From Leucobacter weissii (GTDB taxonomy: Bacteria > Actinomycetota > Actinomycetes > Actinomycetales > Microbacteriaceae): a stretch of 64,000 bases of DNA. The stretch lies in NCBI RefSeq assembly GCF_017565745.1, contig NZ_JAGDYM010000017.1:1-64000 (forward strand), given 5' to 3'. A program made the translations under genes and the position numbers. Positions 1 through 7,594 of the stretch are shown piece after piece; position 1 is the stretch's first letter; every line of letters starts with the position of its first letter. The notes beneath the pieces are model-generated. The model was not told the DNA's origin. It did not search any database and saw nothing but the letters and a program-made list of their open reading frames with translations.

Positions 1-66
1 GGGGTAAGGGGTGCGTTAGCGTGGGGCATGAAGACCTCCGGTGGATGGTGAGTGTGGTAACCCACA
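1..66 (-). mobile_element. IS481-family insertion sequence, 5' end only
   Basis: Read on the minus strand, a transposase start lies at 29 and runs off the window. It encodes MPHANAPLTP, the usual IS481 transposase opening (MSHANA-type), preceded by a GGAGG ribosome site at 34-38. Upstream, the strand reads TGTGGGTTACCACA, beginning at about 66, which fits the terminal repeat of this family (TGT ends). I infer that the element ends near 66 and that the rest lies left of the window. The flank just outside (75-88) carries the sequence CCGGAGGTCTTCAT in inverted orientation to the element's own leader at 28-41. It could be a relic of a second related copy. Confidence 0.65.
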
Positions 67-333
67 TCCTGCCGGAGGTCTTCATCTCAGCTCAGACGTT
101 CACAACGTCCCGGGGAACTACACCTAGGCCGCTGCACCCGAAAGGGCTGTCGCGAGCCGCATCACTTCGAGAGCATCGATGAGGCTGCGGATTTCCTGCG
201 GGCTAACTTCAAGCGCTTCGAGCAGGAGCCCTTCGAAAGCGGACGCTTCCTCGGGGATTTCTTCCGAAGCTACGCAGCGACAGAGCTGAAGAAGGTCTCG
301 CCGGGCTTCCTCGACCAGAAGAAGGCAGCATGA
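67..333 (+). pseudogene. 5'-truncated small gene next to IS481
   Basis: An open frame without any usable ATG, GTG or TTG start runs from the IS boundary to a TGA at 331-333. It encodes an acidic helical tail (for example EAADFLRANFKRFEQEPF) after a short basic Cys-containing stretch (RCTRKGCREP). The stop overlaps the ATG of the following gene (ATGA at 330), so the pair was translationally coupled. The missing start and the adjacent IS481 end indicate that the insertion removed the N-terminus. I do not recognise the family. The position inside an integrase-bearing element suggests a phage- or ICE-type accessory gene. Confidence 0.5.
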
Positions 334-623
334 GCACCGCTACCCGCTGGATTCCCGTTGAGGCCTTGGCTGACTACTTCACTGTTCCGCTGGCCCAGCT
401 ACGGGCCGAGCTTCAGCAGCGCCACCTCCTCGGGGAAGTGGGTGGCGCACTCCACTGCACGGAAGGCCAGGCCTACCTCTGGGCGCAGCGCAGCTACGGC
501 GCAGATGAGGCCAACGAGATGCTGGCTGACTTCAAGGCATTCAGCTTCAGCTTCCCCGAGAGCGAGGTCACGCTCGTCGAAGAGGTCACGGCAACAGATG
601 GCGACTACCCCTACCTGATATGA
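330..623 (+). CDS. hypothetical protein of integrated element
   Basis: A 97-residue protein whose ATG overlaps the stop of the truncated gene before it. The N-terminal half (RWIPVEALADYFTVPLAQLR) looks like a small helix-turn-helix with an adjacent Trp/Tyr-rich stretch. The C-terminus is acidic. No signal peptide or membrane segment is visible. I do not recognise the family. Its place between an IS481 end and a tyrosine integrase suggests cargo or a regulatory gene of the integrated element. A strong hairpin follows at 648-691. Confidence 0.6.
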   Translation: MSTATRWIPVEALADYFTVPLAQLRAELQQRHLLGEVGGALHCTEGQAYLWAQRSYGADEANEMLADFKAFSFSFPESEVTLVEEVTATDGDYPYLI

Positions 624-647
624 ACCCCTGCCAAGACGCAAATCGCC

Positions 648-691
648 GAAGCCCCCGGCTCCTCGACTACCCCGAGGACACCGGGGGCTTC
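648..691. terminator. bidirectional hairpin between convergent genes
   Basis: The arms GAAGCCCCCGG (648-658) and CCGGGGGCTTC (681-691) are perfectly complementary, with a further CCTCG/CGAGG pairing inside. The hairpin sits between the plus-strand 97-residue gene and the minus-strand integrase and probably terminates transcription from both sides. Confidence 0.7.
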
Positions 692-764
692 TGCTGTCTA
701 GCAGTACGAGAGCGACGCTAGACCGACTGCTAGGACTTTCCCTAGACCCGCGTTCTGCTGCCCC

Positions 765-2210
765 TCAGAGCTCTTCCCAGCCGGTGAAGTCGGGCCGCTT
801 CTCACTGAGGTAGTCATCGAGGTACGCCGCCAGGGTAGGCGCTGCTTGCTTCGCATAGTCCGCGCTGCTGTAAGTAGCGATCTGCGCATCAGCATTCTTC
901 GGGCTCCATCCCATCGTGGCGATGAGGTGATCCCGATCAGCTCCGCCGTCGATGAGCTTGGTGGTCGCCATGTGTCGAAGCGTGTGGACGGTCATGCCCT
1001 CCGGCAGCCCGTACCTATACTCGATCTGTTCTAGGAGCCTGCTCAGTTCCTTCCTGTCGCGCTGACCATAGATCGGCTTCCCGTCCTTCCGGGTGAAGAT
1101 GAGCCGATCGAGTCCTGCACCCTTCTCGGGCTTGAAGTCCGGTTCTGCCCTCCGCTGCTTCACCGTTTGGATGTGCTCGTAGATCATGAGCCAGGCCTGG
1201 GCAGTGAGCGCGATCTCTCGCCTCCCGCTCGTTGTCTTCGTGTCCGTGAGCACCCAGCGGTTCTCCCCGATCCGCTGCGGGCACCGGGTGGTCTGCTCAC
1301 CGCAGCTCCACTTGCCGGTATCGCCGTCGAGCTCGCACCCATGCCGAGCACCTTCCCGCTGAAGCTGCTGCTTTACCAGGAGCCGGAAGAGCCCGTCCCG
1401 CTCCACGAAGCAGTCATCAGTGAGGCCCAGCACCTCGGCCTGTCGGAGTCCCAGGAGCCCGAAGACCCAGCGCAGTTCTTGGCCTTCATTGCGCGCTTCC
1501 TGGATGATGAGGTGGCCGAGCTTATCTGCCGCCTTCCTGATGGCGAGCGTGTCCTCGGCAGTTTTGGCTTTCTTCGCTGGAGCTTTGAGCCCCACCATCG
1601 GGTGCCGGTAGAGAATGCCGTCTCTCACGTAGTAGTCCAATGCGCTCTTGAAGCAGATGAACGTCTGCCGAATCGAGTCCACACCCAAACCCTTGTCGGG
1701 TAGCGTCTCGGTGAAGTAGACCTTCAGTTCTTCGTAGGTAAGTCCCCGAACTGGGCGGCTCCCGAAGGCAGGCAGTAAGTGGTTACGGATGCGAGCGTCA
1801 TACATGTGGATCGTGGCAGGCGCCAGATCTTCCCGCCTGCGCTCCTTGAGCCAGTCGAGGAGGCAGTCAGCCACGGTGAGCTTGGCGATCCTAGGATCTG
1901 GCGGGATGCTATCCGGGGACTCGAGTCCGTATTCCACCCGCGCCCTGAGGATCTTGAGATCCCGCTTTTCGATGGCTTCCCGTTCGGTACGAGCCTGTGC
2001 GGTGAACTTCTTCCGCTCGCTGCCCAGCTCAACGGTCTTGGCTGCCCAGAAGTAGGTGACGGTCGTGCCATCCTTCCGAGTTCGCTCCACCGTGAACACG
2101 GAACCCTCGCCATCAGCACGCTTCTTGGGTCGGCGCTGGCCTTTGGGTCCATGTTTCTTCAGACCGGAGCGCAAAAGCCGCTCCTGATCCTCCCGGTCGA
2201 ACTCGATCAC
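765..2210 (-). CDS. tyrosine recombinase / phage-type integrase
   Basis: This 481-residue site-specific recombinase should integrate and excise the element at the adjacent tRNA. It has a basic N-terminal arm-binding region, an SAM-like core-binding domain (about 110-210) and the catalytic domain. The box I Arg is in FGLLGLRQAEVLGL (about 257) and box II is HTLRH (about 413). The nucleophile Tyr is probably in IATYSS (about 447). The usual second His is replaced by Trp (MGW). A Cys-rich insertion (HGCELDG...WSCGEQTTRCPQR) interrupts the catalytic domain, as in other actinobacterial integrases. The gene starts about 130 bp from the tRNA 3' end, the classic int/att layout. Confidence 0.93.
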   Translation of the reverse strand: MIEFDREDQERLLRSGLKKHGPKGQRRPKKRADGEGSVFTVERTRKDGTTVTYFWAAKTVELGSERKKFTAQARTEREAIEKRDLKILRARVEYGLESPDSIPPDPRIAKLTVADCLLDWLKERRREDLAPATIHMYDARIRNHLLPAFGSRPVRGLTYEELKVYFTETLPDKGLGVDSIRQTFICFKSALDYYVRDGILYRHPMVGLKAPAKKAKTAEDTLAIRKAADKLGHLIIQEARNEGQELRWVFGLLGLRQAEVLGLTDDCFVERDGLFRLLVKQQLQREGARHGCELDGDTGKWSCGEQTTRCPQRIGENRWVLTDTKTTSGRREIALTAQAWLMIYEHIQTVKQRRAEPDFKPEKGAGLDRLIFTRKDGKPIYGQRDRKELSRLLEQIEYRYGLPEGMTVHTLRHMATTKLIDGGADRDHLIATMGWSPKNADAQIATYSSADYAKQAAPTLAAYLDDYLSEKRPDFTGWEEL

Positions 2211-2285
2211 GATTCAACGCTGCACCGCTAGATCAGAGAAGTCAACTCACCAGGTCAACTCACGCAACCATGTCGACCGACGAGA

Positions 2286-2334
2286 GAAGCGCATGATCTC
2301 AACGATTTGACTTTCCATTGAGATCATGCGCTTC
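2286..2334. terminator. 17-bp perfect inverted repeat between integrase and tRNA-Ser
   Basis: The arms GAAGCGCATGATCTCAA (2286-2302) and its exact complement (2318-2334) enclose a 15-nt loop. The repeat lies just downstream of the tRNA 3' end and upstream of the integrase gene. It may terminate the tRNA transcript, or it may serve as an integrase or excisionase arm site. The sequence alone does not decide this. Confidence 0.55.
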
Positions 2335-2338
2335 ACGT

Positions 2339-2430
2339 GGCGGTGACGGTGGGATTTGAACCCACGGTAGGGGGTTACCCTACACGACTTTTCGAGAGTC
2401 GCACCTTCGGCCGCTCGGACACGTCACCGC
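2339..2430 (-). tRNA. tRNA-Ser(CGA)
   Basis: The minus strand folds as a class II tRNA. The acceptor arm is GCGGTGA (2430-2424) paired with TCACCGC (2346-2340). The anticodon arm is CGACT-CTCGAAA-AGTCG with anticodon CGA. There is a long variable arm (GTAGGGTAACCCCCTAC) and a T-arm with GTTCAAATC. CCA is not encoded. The integrase gene abuts its 3' end, so this tRNA is the probable attB of the element to the left. Confidence 0.93.
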
Positions 2431-2625
2431 GGAAGAGTTTACGCGAAACGACCCGGTCGCGCGAATCGGCCTCCGGTGATGCGACGGCGATCCTCACTGC
2501 TGCTCGATCCGGCAGTAATGGGGCGCCAGGAAAGGTGAACCGCCCGGCTACTGCCGGATCAGCCCTGCAGCAAGACGCTCGGGGGTCGGCCTCCACCGCC
2601 CTGGTCCGGCGCAGGAAGACCCGGT

Positions 2626-2808
2626 ATGTTGAGCGGTATGAGCGAGAAGAAGACCCCAGAAGAATCCGCCGAGACGATCGACACCCCGGTGCTCGACGGC
2701 GCCACCGACCACTCCGACGATGACGTCGACCCGCGCAAGGGGGACAGCGATCCCGCACTGATCCGCGACACCGAGACCCACAAGAAGACCGTCAACCCCT
2801 ACGGCTGA
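2626..2808 (+). CDS. small acidic hypothetical protein
   Basis: A 60-residue, very acidic, probably disordered soluble protein (DGATDHSDDDVDPRKGD) ending in KKTVNPYG. No domain is recognisable. The ATG at 2626 has AGGAAG eight bases upstream. An in-frame ATG at 2638 would give the shorter MSEKKTPEES start. It is a lone gene converging on the nucleosidase gene. Confidence 0.65.
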   Translation: MLSGMSEKKTPEESAETIDTPVLDGATDHSDDDVDPRKGDSDPALIRDTETHKKTVNPYG

Positions 2809-2820
2809 CCCCTTCCCGGC

Positions 2821-3381
2821 TCAGCCCAACAGCTCGGGGAGGCGCTCCTCGACGAACGCGAAGAGCTGCCGGCTCTTCGCGCCCGCGATGCCGTCCCACT
2901 CGTCCTGAGTGGTCGAACTGTCGGCGAAGTCGGACGGCGTCTTGAACACCTGCAGCGGGATGCCCAGGCGAGCGCAGACGCTCGCATAGGCGTAGGTCTC
3001 CATGTCGACCAGCGTTGCGCCGAGCGCGGCGAGCACGGCGCGCTGCGCGTCGTCCTGCACGAACACGTCGCCGGTGGCGATCACCGCCGTCTCGTCGATG
3101 ATCGGATCGGCCAGTTCGAGCCGGGGCGAGGGCAGCGAGAAATCGTGCTGCACGCCGGCGGAGATCTGGTAGACCGTGTCGAGCCGGGCGTCGTCGCTCA
3201 CCGCGCCCGCGGTGCCGAGCACCACGACCCGGTCGGGCGGCGAGCCGTCGAGGACCCCTCGGGTCAGCTCGAGCGCGGCGTTGACCTTCCCCACCCCGGT
3301 GAGTAGGTGCGGCACCCCGGCGGAGACGAAGGCGGCGGCCTCGTCCCCGTGCGCGAAGACGAGCAGCGTGTCACCGGGCAC
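2821..3381 (-). CDS. MTA/SAH nucleosidase-like protein
   Basis: A PNP/UDP-phosphorylase superfamily nucleosidase of 186 residues. It probably cleaves S-adenosylhomocysteine or methylthioadenosine to adenine and the thio-ribose compound. The family signatures are GVGKVNAA near residue 40, the acidic substrate motif VDMETYAYA, and KTPSDFAD near the C-terminus. The start chosen is GTG at 3381 with AGGAGG just upstream, because the long in-frame N-terminal extension has no ribosome site and is low-complexity. The protein is shorter than E. coli MTAN (232 residues). luxS, the next enzyme in SAH recycling, lies 770 bp away on the other strand, which supports this role. Futalosine hydrolase is an alternative. 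Confidence 0.82.
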   Translation of the reverse strand: MPGDTLLVFAHGDEAAAFVSAGVPHLLTGVGKVNAALELTRGVLDGSPPDRVVVLGTAGAVSDDARLDTVYQISAGVQHDFSLPSPRLELADPIIDETAVIATGDVFVQDDAQRAVLAALGATLVDMETYAYASVCARLGIPLQVFKTPSDFADSSTTQDEWDGIAGAKSRQLFAFVEERLPELLG

Positions 3382-3465
3382 GGCGGACCTCCTGGGTGTG
3401 TTCGGACGATCGCTCCAGCTTACCGCGGGATCCGGACGCCCGGCGGGGCGCTCGGATCCCGACCC

Positions 3466-3494
3466 TTGACCAGAGGTCTCCCACCGTGTATCAT
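3466..3494 (+). promoter_or_regulatory. strong SigA-type promoter
   Basis: TTGACC (3466-3471), a 17-bp spacer and TATCAT (3489-3494) with an extended TG make a near-consensus promoter. Transcription should start near 3501, giving a leader of about 215 nt before the next ATG at 3716. Confidence 0.75.
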
Positions 3495-3499
3495 GAGTA

Positions 3500-3715
3500 A
3501 CTTGAGCGTGCGAGCGCCGGTCTCCGCCTGATGAGGCGACGATCCGCAACTCGGCGCAGCACCCGCTCATCTTGCGTCGCAGCGCAGTCCTTCAGGGTTC
3601 GTCCGCGGGCCGGTCGACCAGTTCGACCCCGAGCCTTCTTCCACACGGGAATCCTGTCGACTCGGCCTCGACGCAGCGCGTATGCACCGCGCAGCGCGCG
3701 CAGAAAGGACTCATC
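3500..3715 (+). ncRNA. long structured 5' leader (candidate cis-regulatory RNA)
   Basis: About 215 nt of apparently non-coding transcript precede the 99-residue gene. GCGCCG (3514-3519) pairs with CGGCGC (3552-3557), enclosing the hairpin CGCCT-GATG-AGGCG (3525-3538) and a GCAAC stretch. More GC-rich stems can be drawn after 3560. I cannot match it to a known riboswitch class. Its place between the nucleosidase and luxS makes a sensor of an SAM-cycle metabolite plausible but unproven. Confidence 0.4.
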
Positions 3716-4015
3716 ATGACCATCGAACACAGCAACATCGATATCGACGCCGGCGCCACCGCCGGCACCGCCGGCCTCGGCCGTGCGCGCACGCCGTACC
3801 ACGAGTTCGGCGAAGCCGGCGCCCCTCGCATCCCGGGCTGGGCGCAGCACCGCTCCGTCTACCGGGCCGCCGGTCGCACCCTCTACCAGGTCGGAACCGA
3901 CCGGTTCGACGCGGCTCGGGACGACCTCGCCGCGCTCGCCGGACGCGGCTGGGAGATCCGGGTGGATCGCGAAGGCCCCGCGGCCAGCATCACCCTCAGC
4001 CGGGCGGCCGCGTAG
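3716..4015 (+). CDS. hypothetical protein downstream of structured leader
   Basis: A 99-residue protein of unknown family. The start at 3716 has AAAGGA at good distance, and the upstream in-frame extension is part of the leader. The N-terminus is Gly/Ala-rich (DAGATAGTAGLG). The C-terminal 55 residues look like a compact alpha/beta fold (YQVGTDRFDAARDDLAALAGRGWEIRVDREG). No signal peptide or membrane segment is seen. A near-consensus promoter and a 215-nt leader suggest high, regulated expression. A hairpin at 4050-4090 separates it from luxS. Confidence 0.7.
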   Translation: MTIEHSNIDIDAGATAGTAGLGRARTPYHEFGEAGAPRIPGWAQHRSVYRAAGRTLYQVGTDRFDAARDDLAALAGRGWEIRVDREGPAASITLSRAAA

Positions 4016-4049
4016 CGCGCGGGGCCCGGGCACCGGGCAAGACGGCGTA

Positions 4050-4090
4050 ACGCGATCCCCGGACCGAGACGAAAGGCCCGGGGATCGCGT
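4050..4090 (+). terminator. GC-rich hairpin before luxS
   Basis: Perfect arms of about 13 bp (ACGCGATCCCCGG at 4050-4062 and its complement at 4078-4090) surround a 15-nt loop. It probably ends the transcript of the 99-residue gene or attenuates read-through into luxS. No T-run follows. Confidence 0.6.
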
Positions 4091-4150
4091 AGCGTTGTCG
4101 GAGGGGCGCGCGACGCGCACCGCCCCTCGGAACCGCAGGCAAGGAGCATC

Positions 4151-4642
4151 ATGAGCGACGTCGAACTGGCCGAAGTCGAGAGCTTTCAACTCGACCACAC
4201 GAAGGTGCGCGCGCCCTACGTGCGCAAGATCGCGGTCGAGCTGGGGCCGAAGGGCGACGCCATCACCAACTACGACATCCGCCTGGTCCAGCCCAACGAG
4301 GGCGAGATCCCGACCGCCGGCCTGCACACGATCGAGCACACGATCGCCGGCCTGCTGCGCACGAGACTCGCGGGAGTGATCGACATCTCGCCCTTCGGCT
4401 GCCGCACCGGCTTCCACCTGATCGTGTGGGGCGAGCCGGATCCCGCGGAGGTCGCCGCCGCGATCAAGACCTCCCTCGCCGACATCGCCGAGCGCGTCTC
4501 CTGGGACGACGTGCCCGGCACCGACGCGATCAGCTGCGGCAACTACCGCGACCACTCGCTCCACTCCGCTCGGGAGTGGAGCCGACTCGTGCTCGAGCGG
4601 GGCATCAGCCTCGACCCCTTCGACCGCTCGAAACTGGCCTGA
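4151..4642 (+). CDS. luxS: S-ribosylhomocysteine lyase LuxS
   Basis: LuxS splits S-ribosylhomocysteine into homocysteine and DPD, the AI-2 precursor, in the cytoplasm. The 163-residue protein has all key residues. The metal ligands are His59 and His63 in HTIEH and Cys129 in CGNYRDHS. The catalytic Cys84 is in PFGCRTGFH and Glu62 is the acid/base. The length is normal for the family. The ATG follows AAGGAG at a spacing of five. With the nucleosidase upstream it completes the two-step SAH recycling route. Confidence 0.97.
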   Translation: MSDVELAEVESFQLDHTKVRAPYVRKIAVELGPKGDAITNYDIRLVQPNEGEIPTAGLHTIEHTIAGLLRTRLAGVIDISPFGCRTGFHLIVWGEPDPAEVAAAIKTSLADIAERVSWDDVPGTDAISCGNYRDHSLHSAREWSRLVLERGISLDPFDRSKLA

Positions 4643-4670
4643 TCCCCGCCGCCCCGTTCCAGGTGCCGGT

Positions 4671-4964
4671 GTGTTCGTCGAGTTCTCGGCCGTCCCCTAC
4701 CGCTGGGAGGCGCGCAGGGACGAGTGGGTCTTCGTCGATCTGCCCGAGGATCTCTCGGCGGACCTCGCCGAGATCCCCCGCCCGCGCCGCGACTTCGACT
4801 CGATGCGCGTCGAGGCGCGGATCGGCCTCACCGTCTGGCGGACGTCGATCTTCCAGGCCTCGCCGGAGCGCTTCATCCTGCCGCTGAAGCGCGCGGTGCG
4901 CGAGGCCGAAGGCGTCGAGGTCGGCCGGGAGACGACCGTGCGGATCGAGCTACTCGACCTCTGA
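4671..4964 (+). CDS. DUF1905 domain protein
   Basis: A 97-residue single-domain DUF1905 protein with the characteristic opening FVEFSAVPYRWEARRDEWVFVDLP and the end VRIELLDL. The domain is a small beta-barrel of unknown role. The GTG start at 4671 lies 28 bp after the luxS stop, so it is probably co-transcribed. The 3' end overlaps the convergent CPBP gene by 15 bp. Confidence 0.85.
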   Translation: MFVEFSAVPYRWEARRDEWVFVDLPEDLSADLAEIPRPRRDFDSMRVEARIGLTVWRTSIFQASPERFILPLKRAVREAEGVEVGRETTVRIELLDL

Positions 4965-6050
4965 GCGCGAGGGCTCCGGATCGCGCGAGCCCGCCGCCGG
5001 CTCCACCCCCGGAGGCCCGATCCGCGCCCGCCTCGGGGCGAGTTGCGGCTGCGATCGGAACCGGCCGCTCAGCGCCAGCACCGCGATGACGAGAGCCACC
5101 ACGATCCAGCCGGACGCCCCCGCGACGGTGGCGAGCACCGGATCGACGGTCTCGCCCGCGGCGATGAACCACAGGACCATCCCACCGGTGCCGTTGAGCG
5201 CCCCGTGCGCGATGGCCGCGGGCCAGACCGAGCCGGTGCGCAGGCGCAGCCAGCCGAAGAGCACTCCCCAGACGACGCAGTTGACGGTCATCAGCGCCAC
5301 GCCGCGCCAGTCGAAGAGCCCGTAGTTGTGGCCGAGCAGCGTCAGCGGCGCGTGCCAGAGCCCCCAGATCACTCCGCTGACCAGGAGCGCGGGCCAGGTG
5401 CCGAGCGGTCGCAGCGCGGGCAGCAGCCACCCGCGCCAGCCGAGCTCCTCGCCGAAGCCGAGCAGCGCATTGGGGACGATGGCGACGATCGGGAACAGTG
5501 CGAGCTGGATCGCGATGAGCGCGCCCGCGGGCGGCAGGACCGCCGGATCCATCCCCTCCGGCAGCGCCGCCTCGTTCAGCTCGGTGAAGCCGGAGAGCCC
5601 CACCGGATCGAGCCGCACCCAGCCGAGGACCCCGGCGACCACGACCGCGAGCAGCGCGATCACGAGCGGCGCGAAGAGCGCCGCGACCGAGAACCACACC
5701 ACCCGCTTCGCCGGGCGCAGCGGCCACATGCCGAGAAAGCGCAGGCGCTCACGGCGCGGCGTTCGGGCCGCGAACACCACCGCGACGGTCGCGAGGGCGG
5801 GCGTGAGCATCATCGCCGCGGCGATCAGCCCGAACAGCGTCGTGAACATCGGATCCCCCGGGCCCATGAGCCACAGCGGCAGCGCCACGAGCCAGGCGAG
5901 GCCGAGGGCGAGTCCGACGAACAGCGCCACCGCGCGCCACGGCACCCGATCCGGCCGATCCGCGCGCGCCGGAGCCGCACCGGCCTCGGCCCCCTCGGCC
6001 GCGCCGGTCGCCCCGGCCGTCTCGGTCGCTTCGGTGCTTTCCGCGTTCAT
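4950..6050 (-). CDS. CPBP family intramembrane metalloprotease
   Basis: A 366-residue membrane protein with an acidic Ala/Glu-rich N-terminus and about eight membrane segments. The CPBP/Abi (CaaX protease and bacteriocin-processing) motifs are present: FGEELGWRG (EExxxR), WGLWHAPL (catalytic His) and AHGALNG (Asn). The start at 6050 was chosen for its AGGAG site. In-frame ATGs at 6062 and 6092 exist, and the latter overlaps the upstream stop as ATGA. It is the last gene of a GntR-DUF1648-CPBP operon. The substrate is unknown, and a role in envelope stress or bacteriocin immunity is possible. Confidence 0.9.
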   Translation of the reverse strand: MNAESTEATETAGATGAAEGAEAGAAPARADRPDRVPWRAVALFVGLALGLAWLVALPLWLMGPGDPMFTTLFGLIAAAMMLTPALATVAVVFAARTPRRERLRFLGMWPLRPAKRVVWFSVAALFAPLVIALLAVVVAGVLGWVRLDPVGLSGFTELNEAALPEGMDPAVLPPAGALIAIQLALFPIVAIVPNALLGFGEELGWRGWLLPALRPLGTWPALLVSGVIWGLWHAPLTLLGHNYGLFDWRGVALMTVNCVVWGVLFGWLRLRTGSVWPAAIAHGALNGTGGMVLWFIAAGETVDPVLATVAGASGWIVVALVIAVLALSGRFRSQPQLAPRRARIGPPGVEPAAGSRDPEPSRSEVE

Positions 6051-6088
6051 TCCGCTCCTCTCAGCCTGCATTCCGCCGCGCTCCGGGT

Positions 6089-7189
6089 TCATCCCGCTGC
6101 GCCCCGCGCGCGCTCCGCCACCGCGGCGAGGAGCGCGGCGCCCCGCTCGGGTCGGTCGACGGTCACCGTCCAGGTCCGACCGTCGCCGCGGGTCACCACG
6201 ATACCGGGACCGGTGCGCAGGACCACGCCGAACCTGCCGGGCGCCCAGCGGATCCCCCAGCCGCCGAATTCGGCGAACGGAGCGATCTCGGCCGCGCGCA
6301 CCGAGACGATGTCGCTCGCGGGCACCCGGAAGACGGGCCGGCCGAGCACCGCGCGGGCTTCGATGCCGCCGCCGTCGATGCGCACGCGGTACCGCGAGGC
6401 CACCGCCCAGGCGAGGGTGAAGACGAGAAACGGCAGCGGCACGGCCCACCAGACCGGGCTGCCCACCGCGAGGGCGACGACCAGCACGACGAGCGGCAGT
6501 GCGGCGAGGGCGGTCACCAGAGCGAGAAACGGATTGCCGAGGCGTGTCTCACCCAGCCACACGGCGCGCTCCCCCGGCCCGAGCGGCAGCGGATCGGCAC
6601 GGGCGTCATCGGGTCCGGCGATCCGGAGGCGCGGCTGCATGAGAAATCCGACGATCCCAGCGAGCAGCACGAAGCCGAAGGCGAGCGCCAGCACGGGTCC
6701 GACCGACCCGGCCGCGCGGGCGTCGGCCACGTCGAGCTGCACCAGCGCGGTGCCGACGGCGAGCGTCTGGACCAGCACCGTCGATCCGAGCACCAGCGCC
6801 GGAAGGAACCGGTTCATCGACGACCAGACCACGGTGCGGCGACCGAGCGACGCTCCCTGCAGCAGGGAGAGCGCGGCGAGCAGCAGGCCGATGCCGAGCG
6901 CGAGCGCCGCATTCGTCCATGGCGGACCGAAGCCGCTGGGCTCGAGGTCCGCGCCCCAGCGCATCGCCATCGGGTCCGGCAGGCGCGGGATCCAAACGGC
7001 CGTGATGACGGTTGCCGCCGCGGTCAGCGCGAGCGGCAGGATCAGCCCGATCCAGCGCGCGGCGCGGCGCGCCTGAGCGAGCTCGAGCCGCTGGGCCGGC
7101 GAGAGGGGGTGGCCGTCTCCGTCCGGGCCGGCTGCGGCGCGCTCATCGTATCCGTCGTCTTCGTCGTATCCGTCGTCGTGCCGGTTCAT
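6089..7189 (-). CDS. DUF1648 multi-pass membrane protein
   Basis: A 366-residue protein. An acidic N-terminal tail (about 40 residues) precedes a membrane segment and the DUF1648 signature WIPRLPDPMAMRWGADLEPSGFG. Further membrane segments follow at about 95-110, 135-150, 170-190 and 225-265. A C-terminal soluble, PH-like domain (RVRIDGGGIEARAVLGRP) follows. Its ATG overlaps the GntR stop (ATGA), so the two are coupled. DUF1648 proteins often sit with GntR regulators. The molecular role is unknown. Confidence 0.88.
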   Translation of the reverse strand: MNRHDDGYDEDDGYDERAAAGPDGDGHPLSPAQRLELAQARRAARWIGLILPLALTAAATVITAVWIPRLPDPMAMRWGADLEPSGFGPPWTNAALALGIGLLLAALSLLQGASLGRRTVVWSSMNRFLPALVLGSTVLVQTLAVGTALVQLDVADARAAGSVGPVLALAFGFVLLAGIVGFLMQPRLRIAGPDDARADPLPLGPGERAVWLGETRLGNPFLALVTALAALPLVVLVVALAVGSPVWWAVPLPFLVFTLAWAVASRYRVRIDGGGIEARAVLGRPVFRVPASDIVSVRAAEIAPFAEFGGWGIRWAPGRFGVVLRTGPGIVVTRGDGRTWTVTVDRPERGAALLAAVAERARGAAG

Positions 7190-7563
7190 GCGGTTCTCCC
7201 CTCGTCGCTGCGCGTCGGGCTCGGGATCTGCAGCAGCGCGGCCAGCGTCCGGGGCGACACTCCCAGCCCTCGCGCCCGCTCGGCGATCCGTGCGGCGTCG
7301 CGGCGCAGCAGGGCGATCTCGTCGGCGAGCGAGGTGATCACCGCGCCGCGGCCGCGCCGCAGATCGACGAGGCCTTCGTCGCGCAGCTCCTGATAGGCCC
7401 GCAGCACGGTGTGCTTGTTCACGCCCAAGCCGATCGCGACCTCGCCGGCCGGCGGCAGCTTCTCGCCCACGCGCAGTTCTCCCCTCGCGACAGCACGGCG
7501 CACGGCGTCCGCGAGCTGCGCGTAGATCGGCCGCTCGCTCGCGGCATCGATCGACAGCAGCAT
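7186..7563 (-). CDS. GntR/YtrA-type transcriptional regulator
   Basis: A 125-residue regulator with only the N-terminal winged helix (PIYAQLADAVRRAVARGELRVGEKLPPAGEVA, HTVLRAYQELRDEGLV) and a short helical tail, as in the YtrA subfamily. The start at 7563 has AAGGGAG seven bases upstream. The longer in-frame extension is non-coding promoter DNA. It is first in the operon and probably autoregulates through the palindrome at 7595-7607. Confidence 0.92.
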   Translation of the reverse strand: MLLSIDAASERPIYAQLADAVRRAVARGELRVGEKLPPAGEVAIGLGVNKHTVLRAYQELRDEGLVDLRRGRGAVITSLADEIALLRRDAARIAERARGLGVSPRTLAALLQIPSPTRSDEGRTA

Positions 7564-7594
7564 GAACGCACTCCCTTCGTTAGTTCTACTTTCA

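Noticed and set aside
125-150. Shared 15-mer CCCGAAAGGGCTGTC with position 44933
   Set aside because: The match does not extend, and the contexts differ (coding tail versus leader). Treated as chance.
3528-3534. CTGATGA core resembling a hammerhead ribozyme
   Set aside because: No GAAA partner or third stem at the right spacing. The bases form the simple loop of the hairpin 3525-3538.
2821-3570. Longer start (3570) for the nucleosidase
   Set aside because: The extension crosses the promoter of the opposite transcript and lacks a ribosome site. GTG at 3381 has AGGAGG.
5043-7076. 677-codon plus-strand frame opposite the CPBP/DUF1648 genes
   Set aside because: His/Arg/Glu-rich shadow of two membrane-protein genes on the minus strand.
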